This document shows positions 1 to 10,900 of a DNA stretch of 64,000 nt, piece by piece. Made by a program: the position numbers and the translations under genes. Position 1 is the stretch's first letter. Every line of letters starts with the position of its first letter. The notes beneath the pieces were generated by a model that made no database searches, was not told the DNA's origin, and saw only the letters and a list, made by a program, of their open reading frames with translations. Source of the stretch: Deinococcus aquaedulcis. GTDB taxonomy: Bacteria > Deinococcota > Deinococci > Deinococcales > Deinococcaceae. The DNA lies in NCBI RefSeq assembly GCF_019693445.1, contig NZ_JAHRBL010000017.1, positions 1-64,000 of the forward strand, given 5' to 3'.

Positions 1-123
<123 letters not shown>

Positions 124-307
124 AGACACTCCCAGAGTCTCCCGGCTGGGAGCGCTCTCCTGCTGTTATGCAGGTGCAACTCCTGAGCATCAGGCTCCAC
201 CAGGAATGGCGCCTGGGAGGTGTGTTGTAAGTCCGTTACCTCGGCAGGAAGCAGGTCAAATTCTTACGACAGTGGGCCGCTTTCCTGTTACCATAGGTCT
301 CTAAATT

Positions 308-943
308 ATGCAGATTATAGATGTGGTTTTCTGGATGATGATCGTTGGTATTCCGGGTTTTCTTCTTTATGCCGGCATAGAAAAGCTTATCAAAAAATCT
401 AATTCAAAGACAACAAACATCATATTTATCTCCCTTGCCTCATTCATACTTGTGGGCCTTGTTCTCAACTTTGCCGTTCTTGGTTGGCAAAGAAAGCAAA
501 CTCACAAGAGAGGAGAAGCAAGAGCGGCGTTGGCAGCGCCAAAAACATTCTCTCAAACTTTGGATGTAACAGATAGACAAAAAACATGGAAGGTCAAGCT
601 TTCCGCCACAGCACTTGAGACTTACGTGGATTCTAATGAATCTGATGAGCTTAACATCATTGATTCAAATCGTGCAATAAAGGTTTCCTTGTCTGCTGAA
701 GATTCTTCCACGCGCGGCACCACTTCTATTAGCGGACGACTGCTTGAAGAAGAACAGGAAGGAAACTGGCAAATTCAAACGTACGCTGGGGCGGGATATT
801 ACATTTGGGCGACCAATGAAATGGACACTACACCACCTGTCACGGTGGAATGCTTTGCCTCTGTTCCCTCGAAAAAGTCTCTGGACGAGGCCCGCAGCGT
901 GTGCCTGAGCGCGCAGGCAGACATCATTTCTCCCGCCCAGTGA
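308..943 (+). CDS. AT-rich hypothetical protein with two N-terminal membrane segments
   Basis: The 211-residue product is not a family I recognise. Residues about 5-25 and 37-60 are hydrophobic and separated by a lysine-rich loop, suggesting two membrane passes. The remaining ~150 residues would form a soluble domain with a possible beta-rich stretch (WKVKLSATALETYV) and a C-terminal region with two cysteines. The gene uses AT-rich codons (AAA, AGA, ATA, TTT) that are rare elsewhere in the window, and base composition shifts sharply at about 300 and again near 850. Together with the transposase-like fragment beside it, this points to horizontal acquisition. No strong ribosome site precedes the ATG. 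Confidence 0.6.
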   Translation: MQIIDVVFWMMIVGIPGFLLYAGIEKLIKKSNSKTTNIIFISLASFILVGLVLNFAVLGWQRKQTHKRGEARAALAAPKTFSQTLDVTDRQKTWKVKLSATALETYVDSNESDELNIIDSNRAIKVSLSAEDSSTRGTTSISGRLLEEEQEGNWQIQTYAGAGYYIWATNEMDTTPPVTVECFASVPSKKSLDEARSVCLSAQADIISPAQ

Positions 944-1476
944 CGTCGCTGCGGGTTGTTGTGGATCTCCCGCCCGTACGCCCCCTCAACTCGCTTGATC
1001 AGCTGACCGCTCCCGCAGAGGAGCACCCCCCATGCACAACAAACGCAGCAACGGTGACGGCAGCATCTGATCAGACGTAGCCGACTTTGGAAAGCACCGT
1101 TTGGTGCCTGTTCGAAGTGTCGTTCGCTGTTGAGCAGCCTAGCTTCGATGAAGAGCACATCAAGACTCAATTGACAGACTAAAGTTGACGCTCCAGTAGT
1201 GGCAAGTGGCCAGGGAGACTGTGGGCCGGGTGATGCCGCTTTGGGTGTGCATCTCAAAGGGTTTCTGGGCACGCGGTTGCCGCCCGAGGCGAATGCCCAG
1301 AGCATGAGTGGCTTCAAGCGCCACGCGACCCAAACCCTTGACCAAGGGCCAAAGTCAACCGATCTCACGGGTGGGGACGCGAAGGGTTTTCTCATCCCAC
1401 TTCCCGCTTCAGTCAAGGTTGCCAGACGCGAAAAGAGACCTGCGCGGCCCAGGCGTGCCTAAACTACTCCCCAGTT
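944..1476 (+). other. Intergenic region with no supported gene
   Basis: This 533-base stretch between the AT-rich gene and the giant kinase has several short open frames on both strands. None has a convincing start, codon usage or recognisable domain. Given its neighbours it may hold decayed mobile DNA, but I see no terminal repeat or transposase motif to prove it. Confidence 0.5.
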
Positions 1477-4400
1477 ATGCCCCTGACCCCTGCCGCAGCG
1501 CCCTTTGATGTGCTGGTCCTGATCGCCTGTGCCGGCCAGGCGGAAGCGGCCAGGCGCGTGCTGGCCGGGCTGACCCAGGCGCAGCCGGTCGCGGTCCTGA
1601 TCGCGTGCCCGGCGGGGGCGGCCCAGGCCGGCGCAGCCCTGGAGGCGTGGCGCCCCCTGTCGCCGCTTCCCCTGCGCGTGGCTGAACACGGCACGGTGCT
1701 GGCGCCGGGGGCTGTCTATCTGGCGCCGCCGCACGACATTCTGGAAGTGCAGCCGGGACTGCGCTGCGCCCTGACCCCGCAGGAGGCCCAGGCGCCCCGG
1801 CGCCCGCTGGACCAGTTGCTGGGTTCGCTGGCCCTCAGTGCTGGGGCGCGTGCGCTGGTGGCCATCCTGAACGGCGCGGGGGACGACGGGGTGGCCGGGA
1901 CGCGCGCCCTGCGGGGGGTGGGGGGAACGGTACTGGTGCAGCGGCTGGAAGGCGCGGCGCTGACCGATCAGCCGCTGGCCCAGGCGGCCACGCTGACGCT
2001 GTCGCCCAGCACGCTGGGACAGGTTGTGGCTGACCTGCTGGCCAGCGGCACCAGCACACCAGCCGAGGCGACAGCCGACGTGCGCGCCAGTGAAGAGAAG
2101 TACCGCGCGCTGTTCACCCAGATGGACGAGGCCTACGCGGTCGTGGAGGTTATGAAGGACGACACGGGGCGCTGGACCGATTTCCTGTTTCTGGAGGTGA
2201 ACCCGGCGTTCATGCCACACACCGGGATGCCCTACCCGGTGGGGCGCACGGGGGCCCAGCTCCTGGGCACCCCCAACCCCCGCTGGGCCGAGTTGTACGG
2301 GCAGGTGGCCGAGACCGGGGTGGCCCTGCGCGTGGAGGAGGGCGAGCTGACACTGGGGCGGGTCTTTGACCTCAACATCTTCCGGCTGGGCGGGCAGGGC
2401 AGCCGTCAGGTGGCGGTGCTGTTTACAGACATCACCGAGCGCAAACGCCGCGAAGCCACCCGCGAGCTACTGGTCGAGCTGTCCAGAGACCTCAGTCAGC
2501 CCGCCAGCGAGGAGGCGCTGCTTCACACGGTGGGGGCCAAGCTCGTGGCCCACCTGGGGCTGACGTGTTACCACTACGTGGACGTGGACGAGGACCGCGC
2601 GGAGGTCACCATCCGCCACTTCTGGCACGCGCTGGCCGTGCCGCCGGTCCTGGGTACCTACCCCATCGCCGGCTTCATGGCGCCCGAGGGGCTGCGCCGC
2701 CTGCGGGCCGGGGCGTCGTCGGTGATTTCGGATGTCCAGAGCGAGCTGCCCGGGGACTCGGCGGCCACAGCGGCGCTGAAGGCCGGGGCCGACGCCCAGA
2801 GAATCGGCGCCTACGTGGCGGTGCCCTACAGCCAGGACGGGCGCTGGAAAGCCTATTTCACCGTGGCGCACAGCGAGGCGCGGCCGTGGACAGAGGGCGA
2901 GATTGACCTGATTCAGGAGGTGGCGGCGCGGCTGTTTCCGCGCATCGAGCGCGTGCGCGCCGAGGAAGCCCTGCGCGCCTCCGAGGCGCGTTACCGGAGC
3001 CTGGCCGAGACGGTGCCCGCCATCGTGTGGGAGAGCAGCGACGAGGCGGTGGACTACTTCAACCCGCGCTGGTTTACCTACACCGGGCTGGACCCGGCGG
3101 CCGGGCTGGGCGACGCGTGGCACCGCGTGGTTCACCCCGACGACGCGGCCGAAGCGGTGCGCCGCTCGGCAGAGGCCGCGAGCACGGGCGCGGTCTACGA
3201 GATGGACTACCGCCTGCGCCGCGCCGACGGCGAGTACCGGCGCCACCTCGCGCGCGCCGTGCGGGACCCCGCCACGGGCCGCTGGACTGGCACAGCGGTG
3301 GACATCCACGACCTGTCCGAAGCGCAGGCGGCGCTGCAGGCCAGCGAGACGCGCTTTCGCCAGTTCGCCGAGCACTCGGGCGACGTGCTGTGGGTGTGGA
3401 ATGCCGCTGGCCAGCGGGTCGAGTATGTCAGCCCGGCGGTGGCCCTGGTGTGGGGCATGACACCAGAGCAGGTGATGGCCGATGTGGGCGTGCTGTACGC
3501 GGTGGTACACCCCGAAGACCGGGACTGGGCCACGGCGGCCATGCCCCGGGTGCTGGCCGGTGAGACGGTGGCGCAGGAATACCGCATCGTGCGGCCGGAC
3601 ACGGGCGAGGTGCGCTGGCTGCACGACACCGCCTTTCCCATCCGGGACGCCTCGGGCCACGTTCACCGCGTGGGCGGCATCGCCCAGGACGTGACCGAGC
3701 AGAAGGCGGCCGAGGCCGCCCTGCGCGAGTCCGAGGAGCGGCAGGCGTTTTTGCTGCGGCTCAGCGACGCGCTGCGGCCACTCACCGAGGCCGGGGCCAT
3801 CGAGAACACCGCTGCCCGGGTGCTGGGCGAGCACCTTGGGGCCACCCGCGTCATGTACGCCGACATCGAGGGCGAACCCGGAGCAGAGGTGGGCACGCTG
3901 CGGGGGCAGTACCACGCCCCCGGGGCCCCCGCTGCGGCACCTTTTCCAGCGCGCTACCGCTACGACACCTACGGCGAGCGCGTGATGGCGCTTCGCCGCA
4001 GCGGCGAAACGATGGTGGTCACCGACGTGACCACCGACGCCCGTTTTGGCCCAGCCGAGCGGGCAGCGTGGGCCGGGGGCGGGGTACACGCCGCCGTGAC
4101 GGTGCCGCTGGTGCGGGGCGGCCGTTTCGTGGCCGACTTCGGTGTGCAAAGTGACAAGCCCCGCGACTGGTCCGCGACTGAGGTTGCGCTGGTAGAAGCG
4201 ACCGCCGAGCGCACCTGGGCCGCCGTGGAACGGGCCCGGGCCGAGCACGCCCTGCGCGTTTCTGAAGAGAAGTACCGCACGCTGTTTGACACGATGGCCG
4301 AGGGCTTTACCGTCTGCAAGGTGGAGCGTGACGCGGCGGGGCAGGTGGCCGACCTCCGGTATCTGGAAGTGAACCGGGGGCTGGAACGGCAGACCGGCCT

Positions 4401-7299
4401 GGACCGCCAAACCCTTCTTGGCCGGCGGCTGTCCGAGGTGCTCCCGGACGCCGACCTGCAGCGGTGGATGGCCGTCTACACCGCCGTGATTAACAGCGGT
4501 GAGCCAGCGACCTTCGAGGAATACACCGAGCTGCTGGACCGTTGGTTCGCGGTCAGTGTGTACCCGCGCCCCGGGGATGAGCTGATCGTGTTCTCCCACG
4601 ACGTCACCGAGCGCCGACGGGCCGAGGACGCGCTCCGGGCCAACGAGGAGCGGCAGGCGTTCCTGCTGAGGCTGAGTGACACGCTGCGGCCACTTGCAGA
4701 CCCCACCGAGATCATTGGCGTCGCCACGCGGCTACTGGGGGAAGGATTGAGGGCCAGCCGGGCCTACTACGCGGAATGGCCGCCCGGGACGGACCGTGTC
4801 GAGATCCGGCGCGACTACGCTGCGCCGGGCCTGCCGAGCCTCGTCGGTCACTACCCGATCGAGTTCTTTCGCTCCATCAATGAACGCTTCCGCGAGGGGC
4901 AGACCTGGATTGTCGAGGACGCGGCAGACGGGACGATTCCCGCAGCGGAGCGGGACTATTGCCTCGCGCACGGTGTGGCGGCCTGGGTGGACGTGCCGCT
5001 GCTCAAGGGCGGGGAGCTGCAGGCGGCACTGTTCCTTATCCAGGACACACCGCGACGCTGGAATGCGGCGGAGATCGCGCTGGTGGAGGAGACGGCCGAG
5101 CGCACCTGGGCAGCGGTCGAGCGCGCCCAGGCCGAGGAGGCCCGCCACGCCTCGGAAAGCCGCTTCCGCGCTGTGGCCAACCTCGTGCCTGACCTGCTGT
5201 GGGAGAGCCAGCCGGACGGGGCCACCACCTGGCACAACCAGCGCTGGCTGGACTACACCGGCCAGACCCTGGCCCAGGCCACCGGGTGGGGCTGGACAGA
5301 GGCCATTCACCCCGAGGACCGTGGCGGCTCCCTGGAGCGCTACCGGCAGGCGGCGCAATCGGGCCAGCCGCTGCGGCATGAGCACCGCATCCGCCGCCAC
5401 GACGGCGCGTACCGCTGGTTCGTGGTCAACGCCTTTGCCCTGCGCGACGACCACGGGGCGGTGGTCCGGGTGTACGGCGCGGCCACCGATATCCACCACC
5501 TGCGGGTCAAGTCCGCTGTTCTGGAAGCCCGCGTGGAAGAGCGCACGCGCCAGCTGTCGGAACTGAACACGGAACTGGCCTCCCGCACCCGGGCACTGGA
5601 GGCGTTTGCCGATCTGACCCGGAGCCTGAGCGCGCACCTGGACCCCTACGCCCTGATTCAGCGGGGGCAGGAGGTGGCCCTGTCGCTGCTGCCGGGCGCC
5701 TCGGCCACCTACGCCGAGCCAGAAGGGCGCTGGTGGCGTCTACGCAGCCAGGTGGGCGACCTGCGCAACCCCGAGCTTCAGGCGGCGCTGCTTGCAGGCC
5801 TGGAACGGGGCCGTACCCCCAGTCTTGACCAGCCCTGGGACAGCGGCGAGCCGCTCTTTCAGGGCCAGGACATACTTGGCACCGACGGGCCCGGCGCCGT
5901 AGACCACGCCACGCCGGCCACCGCGACGCTGCCGCTGCTGGTGGGGGGCCGTCCGCTGGGGGTCTTTGCTGTGACGCTCCACCAGCAGCGGGCGTGGTCG
6001 GGGGCAGACCGGGCTGTACTGAAGACGGTGGTGCGCAACCTGGGGCTGGCCCTGGAACGCGCCGAGGCGGTGCGCGCCCTGGCCGAGGAACGCGACGCGC
6101 TGGGCACCTTCGCCCACTTTGCCGAGCAAGCAGCCGAGATTCAGGAGGTGCCGACCCTGGCCCAGCACGCCACCGAGGTGCTGCAGCAGGTCCTGGCCCC
6201 GGACTGCGCGGCGTACCTTGAGCGGGAAGGCGAGGTCTGGCGGCTGCACCACCCGTCCGGCCCGTTGACGCCCGAGCTGGAGGTGGCCCTGCGCCAGGGC
6301 GTGCCCGCTGATCTACCGGAGTACGCCGTTCCGGGCGAGCGCCAAGAGCCTGTCTTTTTCGAGCACGGGGACGCCGGTGAGCCGCCCTCTGGGCGCCCAG
6401 CAGCGATCGCCGCCTACCCCCTGTTTCCCCAGGATCACCCGGCCGGCATGCTCAGCATGGTTGCGCGCGACCGGCCCTCGTGGACGGTGCGCGAAAAAGC
6501 GGTGTTCCGCGCGGTGGGCGACAGCTTCCGTCTGGCCCTGGAACGCACGGCCCAGCTGCAGCAGATCAAGCGCCAGCGCGAACGTCTGGCGGACCTCAAC
6601 GCCGAACTGGGCACCCTGATCACCCGCACGGCGCACAACCTGGAGGCCCCGGCCCAGAAACTCGGGCCTCTGCTGGGGCCTGGGCCATCGGCGGAGACGC
6701 CGCTTGACGGCCTGTCCCCCTACGACCCGGCGCTGCTGCGCGACGAGATCACGCGGCTCAAGGGGGTGGCCGAGGACCTGCGGCAACTGGCGCGCCTGGA
6801 GGTGCATCCCCTGGCCAGAGAGCTGCTGCCGCTGGGCGAACTGCTGGCGGCCGTGCGCGAAGGCCTCTCGCTGCCGCCTGGTCGGCAGGTGGACTGGCAG
6901 GTCGCGCCGCTGCCCATCGTGCGGGGGGACCGGGCGCTGCTGGGTCAGGCCCTGACCGTGCTGATGGACTTTACCTTGAGTGCCACGCGTGGGGCCCGCT
7001 ACGTCACGGTCAGCAGCCACGAGGTTGAAGGCGAAGTCCATGTCACGGTGGAAGATGACGGCGTCGGCCTGACCGCAGAGGAAGCCGCCACCCTCTTTGA
7101 TCTGGCGGTGCGCACCGATCAGAGCGTGCCCATTCTGGAGGGCAGCGGCCTGCTGCAGGTGCGGCGCATCATGGCCCGGCACGGCGGCTGGGCCTGGGCC
7201 GAAGTGCGCCGGGGCGGCGCCGTGGTGCTGGCGTTTCCCCGGGACGAGGCGGTTACGGCGCTGGAAACCCTCTTCCGGGATGAATGGCCCGGTGGGTGA
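1477..7299 (+). CDS. Giant cytoplasmic multi-PAS/GAF sensor histidine kinase with CheB-like head
   Basis: The 1940-residue protein has no membrane segment or C-terminal receiver. Residues ~1-195 resemble a CheB methylesterase domain: the Asp-bearing loop (NGAGDDG, 132-138) is kept, but the usual catalytic Ser and His sites read CAGQ and IACPA, so it should be inactive. PAS units follow at ~204, 501, 622, 928 and 1226 (typical starts such as SEEKYRALF and ASEARYRSL), interleaved with GAF-like regions at ~330, 754, 1058, 1375 and 1542. A coiled coil lies near 1348. The C-terminus is a kinase core: H1720 in TAHNLEAP as likely phosphoacceptor, a weak N box (the usual Asn is missing), a G1 box DDGVGL at ~1860 and a GSGL box. 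Its partner response regulator is not obvious nearby. Likely a soluble, multi-signal sensor. Confidence 0.85.
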   Translation: MPLTPAAAPFDVLVLIACAGQAEAARRVLAGLTQAQPVAVLIACPAGAAQAGAALEAWRPLSPLPLRVAEHGTVLAPGAVYLAPPHDILEVQPGLRCALTPQEAQAPRRPLDQLLGSLALSAGARALVAILNGAGDDGVAGTRALRGVGGTVLVQRLEGAALTDQPLAQAATLTLSPSTLGQVVADLLASGTSTPAEATADVRASEEKYRALFTQMDEAYAVVEVMKDDTGRWTDFLFLEVNPAFMPHTGMPYPVGRTGAQLLGTPNPRWAELYGQVAETGVALRVEEGELTLGRVFDLNIFRLGGQGSRQVAVLFTDITERKRREATRELLVELSRDLSQPASEEALLHTVGAKLVAHLGLTCYHYVDVDEDRAEVTIRHFWHALAVPPVLGTYPIAGFMAPEGLRRLRAGASSVISDVQSELPGDSAATAALKAGADAQRIGAYVAVPYSQDGRWKAYFTVAHSEARPWTEGEIDLIQEVAARLFPRIERVRAEEALRASEARYRSLAETVPAIVWESSDEAVDYFNPRWFTYTGLDPAAGLGDAWHRVVHPDDAAEAVRRSAEAASTGAVYEMDYRLRRADGEYRRHLARAVRDPATGRWTGTAVDIHDLSEAQAALQASETRFRQFAEHSGDVLWVWNAAGQRVEYVSPAVALVWGMTPEQVMADVGVLYAVVHPEDRDWATAAMPRVLAGETVAQEYRIVRPDTGEVRWLHDTAFPIRDASGHVHRVGGIAQDVTEQKAAEAALRESEERQAFLLRLSDALRPLTEAGAIENTAARVLGEHLGATRVMYADIEGEPGAEVGTLRGQYHAPGAPAAAPFPARYRYDTYGERVMALRRSGETMVVTDVTTDARFGPAERAAWAGGGVHAAVTVPLVRGGRFVADFGVQSDKPRDWSATEVALVEATAERTWAAVERARAEHALRVSEEKYRTLFDTMAEGFTVCKVERDAAGQVADLRYLEVNRGLERQTGLDRQTLLGRRLSEVLPDADLQRWMAVYTAVINSGEPATFEEYTELLDRWFAVSVYPRPGDELIVFSHDVTERRRAEDALRANEERQAFLLRLSDTLRPLADPTEIIGVATRLLGEGLRASRAYYAEWPPGTDRVEIRRDYAAPGLPSLVGHYPIEFFRSINERFREGQTWIVEDAADGTIPAAERDYCLAHGVAAWVDVPLLKGGELQAALFLIQDTPRRWNAAEIALVEETAERTWAAVERAQAEEARHASESRFRAVANLVPDLLWESQPDGATTWHNQRWLDYTGQTLAQATGWGWTEAIHPEDRGGSLERYRQAAQSGQPLRHEHRIRRHDGAYRWFVVNAFALRDDHGAVVRVYGAATDIHHLRVKSAVLEARVEERTRQLSELNTELASRTRALEAFADLTRSLSAHLDPYALIQRGQEVALSLLPGASATYAEPEGRWWRLRSQVGDLRNPELQAALLAGLERGRTPSLDQPWDSGEPLFQGQDILGTDGPGAVDHATPATATLPLLVGGRPLGVFAVTLHQQRAWSGADRAVLKTVVRNLGLALERAEAVRALAEERDALGTFAHFAEQAAEIQEVPTLAQHATEVLQQVLAPDCAAYLEREGEVWRLHHPSGPLTPELEVALRQGVPADLPEYAVPGERQEPVFFEHGDAGEPPSGRPAAIAAYPLFPQDHPAGMLSMVARDRPSWTVREKAVFRAVGDSFRLALERTAQLQQIKRQRERLADLNAELGTLITRTAHNLEAPAQKLGPLLGPGPSAETPLDGLSPYDPALLRDEITRLKGVAEDLRQLARLEVHPLARELLPLGELLAAVREGLSLPPGRQVDWQVAPLPIVRGDRALLGQALTVLMDFTLSATRGARYVTVSSHEVEGEVHVTVEDDGVGLTAEEAATLFDLAVRTDQSVPILEGSGLLQVRRIMARHGGWAWAEVRRGGAVVLAFPRDEAVTALETLFRDEWPGG

Positions 7300-7906
7300 C
7301 ACAGCGGCTGTGGGGCAGTGGCTGGCTGAAGGCGCGGCTCAGCGCAGGCCCCGGCCGGTGTGGTCTCTTTGCTCTGGACCCTTCTCGCATACCCTGCGGC
7401 CTCTCCCAGGGGCGGCGGGGCCCAGCAGAGGAACGAGAATAGTGTAGCCAGTTAGTTCACAGGATTCTTGGGCCCGGAACACCAGAAGGTCGCACCCTGC
7501 TTCCTCTTTCCATTTGCCCACGCTCACCCGCTGAAGCGTCCGCACAGGGGCTGGTCTACGGCAAACCCACACTGAAGAGAATGTCGTCCACAAGGCTGGC
7601 AAGGGCGTTTTTCCGCTCTCTCTCCTGCCGGGCTGCGCCGCAGCTTGGCCAGTCCGCTCGAATTGGGTTGCGTTTGCCCGCGCTTCCGTCAAAAAAAGGG
7701 AAGAGCCCTCTTCAGCAAGCCGTCCCCGCTGACCTGTTGGAACTGTTCGCCGCATTAATGGCTTCGTTCGCCCCTCAACGGCTCTGGGTACATCCTGGGT
7801 CGGCTTCGGGGCCCTTCATCAAACAGGCTCCTGTCCAGGTTCACCTTCGCCCGACGAAGCTGACCCCCCCGTGTCATCCAGCACCAGCCTGAAGTCTTTG
7901 ACAACT
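7300..7906 (+). other. Intergenic region with degenerate copy of a dispersed repeat
   Basis: This 607-base gap separates the converging kinase and NB-ARC regulator genes. No open frame in it looks real. Bases about 7613-7660 resemble the central part of the repeats at 13207-13378 and 50578-50722: they share CCGCTCTCT with the latter and CGCAGCTTGG plus AGTCC-CTCG with the former. The hairpin part of those repeats is missing here. Confidence 0.5.
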
Positions 7907-10900
7907 TCAGGGACATACACGACCGTCCGTGGTCTGTGCCTCCCGCTCCTGGGCGGGTCGGAACGTTCGGCCCTCCTGGCGCAACTGCTGCCAGATCTCT
8001 TCCAGACTGGCGGGCGGTTCTGGCCACGGAGAAGCCGCCGGCACCAGCCGCTCAAGGCGCCAGCGCCAGAGTTCCGGCAACCGGGTCTGGCTCAGCAGGG
8101 CCCCGGCCAGCCGCTGGGCTTCCTCAGGGCGCGCGGCCGCTGCATTCGCCTGGGCACACCGCAGCAGCCCCAGCATCTGCAGGCGGGGGCTCATGCGGTC
8201 CACCGAACGGTCAACGCTGCGGGCCAGGTACGCCTGCACGCCCCGCTCCTCGCGCACCCGGGTGGCGCAGTACAGCAGGTGAATGGTGAGTTCCGGGCTG
8301 CCGCTGCCTTCTGGAACCCGGTCGCGCATCAGCGCCACAAAGCTGCGACAGGCGGCCTCGGCGCTGTGGGGTTCCCCCCTGGCCTCGGCCACCTGGGCCT
8401 GACAGCGCAGCAGCATGCCCAGCAAGCGGGGATCACTGTGCTCGTTCAGCAGGCGGCGCATCTCGGCCAGATCCTCCTCGGCGGCTGGCACCTGCAGATC
8501 ATCCAGGGCGTAGCCCAGCCGCAGCATCAGACTGTTGACCGCTCCGTGGTGGTGGTCAATGGCCCGGTACACGCGCGCCGCTTCCTGAAGCAGGCCATCG
8601 CGGGAAGGATTGCGCCGCCGCCGCGCCTGATACTCCTGCTGCATCAGGCAACCGGCATAGAGATCCAGCACGCCGGCCGCCCTGGCCTGCGGCGTTACGG
8701 TGTCCAGCAGGTCTGATCCCCCCTCACCCTGACGCCGCGCCCACAGGTAGGCCCATTCCACCGGCAGGCGCACGGCCCAGGCCGCCTGCTCGCGCGCGTC
8801 CTCAGGGCCCAGCAGGGTCACGGCCTCGTCCAGCGCCGCGCGCAGGGGGCCGGGTTCCGGCGCTGTTCGCTGGCGCTGCCACGCCAGGGCCAGGCCGCTG
8901 TGCAGCAGGCCAACGCCGTCCCCCCAGGTCATGAACGCCGTCATCAGGGCCGACAGGCGCGCGGCCCCGTCACGGGTCAGACCGTGGGCCAGCTCATCCT
9001 GCACCTGCAGCAACTCCAGGTACGCCAGCACCTGCGCCTGCACGGGCGTGGGGTCGCGCCAGCACCCCAGCAGCGCCGTGCGGGCCGAGGCCAGGGTGTC
9101 GGTCCACACAGGCGGCAGAATCTCGCGCAGCTTGCGCACCGTGACCAGGGTGCGCAGCAGCTCCAGCAGCACTTCACCCCTGGCGCGGCGTACGCCCCAC
9201 GCCCACGCCGCGCCCAGGTTGTCGGCCTCGGCGTCCAGGGTGGCCAGCCCCTCGCGCTGCGCGCCGGCCACGAGACCCGGGCGAACAGCGCGCGCCAGCG
9301 CACCATAAAATGCGGCATGCCGCGCCTGTAAGGCCTCGGCCTCTTCCGGGCCCGTGCGCTGCGTGGCCGCAAACTGGCACACCAGTGGGTGCAGGTGAAA
9401 GCGTCCCTGTGCATCCCGCCGCACCAGCGCGCGCCCCTGCAGGCCCACCAGCGTGGCAAAGGTGGCCCCCGCCACCGCCTGGGCCGCGTCACTGCAAAAC
9501 GACCCGGTCAAAACGGACAGGCGGCACAACACCTCGCGCTCCTCTGCAGGCACATGGCGCCAGATGTGCTGCAACACGGCCTGCAGGCTGACGTGATGGG
9601 CGGCGCGGCCCGGCAGCAGCGGCACATCCGCGCCCTCTCGGGCCAGTTTCACCACCTCGGCCAGGGGCACGAAGCGCAGGCTGGCGGCCAGCAGTTCCAG
9701 GGCCAGCGGCAGGCCCTCGGTCAACTGGCCCACCGTGACCAGCAGCGCCCGGTCTTCAGGTGCCGGCCGCCACTGCGGGTTGGCCTGCTGCGCGCGCGCG
9801 ACAAACAGGGCCAGCGCTGGCACACGCAGCAGCGCGTCCAGGGGCAGGCTGGCGTCTGTGGGCCAGGGCAGACCGTGCAGGGGCGAGATCCACTCGGCCG
9901 CGTGCCCCAGCGCTTCTTGCGAGGTGAGCAGCAGTTTCAGCCCCGGCGCCTCCAGCAGGGCGGTGACGTGCGCCAGCATGGCTGGCCGCCGCTCGCCCAG
10001 CAGAGGTTCCAGACTGTCGAGGACCACCAGCATTTGCCGGGTGCTCAGAAAGCGGCGCACCTGCGGCCAGAGGGGCTCGTCTGGCGTCACGCGCAGCCCC
10101 AGGGCCCGGGCCAGATGGCCGGGAAGTTGCTCCGGCTCTTCCAGCAGGCCCAGATCCAGTTGGACGGTGCCGTCTGCAAAGTCGGCCCGGAGCGCCGCGC
10201 TGGCCCGCTCCGCCAGCCAGGTTTTGCCACTTCCGCCCAGGCCCACCACTGTCAGCAGCCGGCACTCGGGACGGCGCAGGGCGTCCGTCACCGCCTGCAG
10301 GTCTACGGTGCGCTCCAGCCCCGGGGTGCCGGTGGCGGGCGGGGCAGCCGGCCCCGCACGGCGCGCGCCGCCCAGCTGCCGGAACAGGTCGTCGGTGCGG
10401 TCCAGGGGCTGACCGCCGACCTCGCGGGCCAGGGCCCCCGCAAAACGCTGGTAGGCCTGCACGGCAACCTGCGCGGCACCGGGCCAGCGCACCCCCAGCC
10501 GGAGAAGGTCCTGCAGGGCGTCCTCGTCGTCGGGCGCCAGGGCCAGCATGTTCTCCAGCAGGGTCAAGGCTTCCTCGGGTCGCCCCGCCGCCTCCAGCGT
10601 TCCCAGGTGCCGCCTCGCCGCACTCTTCCAGGCGTCCTCAAGCTGCGTGCGCTGGGCGTGCAGCCACGCTTCAAAATCCGGGGCGCCACTGGGCTGCAGT
10701 CCCTGCACAAAAGGCCCCTGGTAAGCGCGCAGTACCCCGGGCCAGTCGCCCGCGCGGTAGGCCCGGCGCAGCTGCTGCACGTCGCTCTGCAGGGGAAGGT
10801 GCAGGGCGCCCCCCTGCGCACTGATCGCCTGACCCCAGGGCGCCTGCCGCAGGCGGTGCAGCAGCACCCGCAGGTTGTTGCGGGCGTCGCGCTCGCTCTT

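Noticed and set aside
2467..4599. 710-codon open frame antisense to the giant kinase
   Set aside because: It is the GC-rich shadow of the kinase frame: no start signal, no domain, and composition dominated by Gly, Arg, His and Pro.
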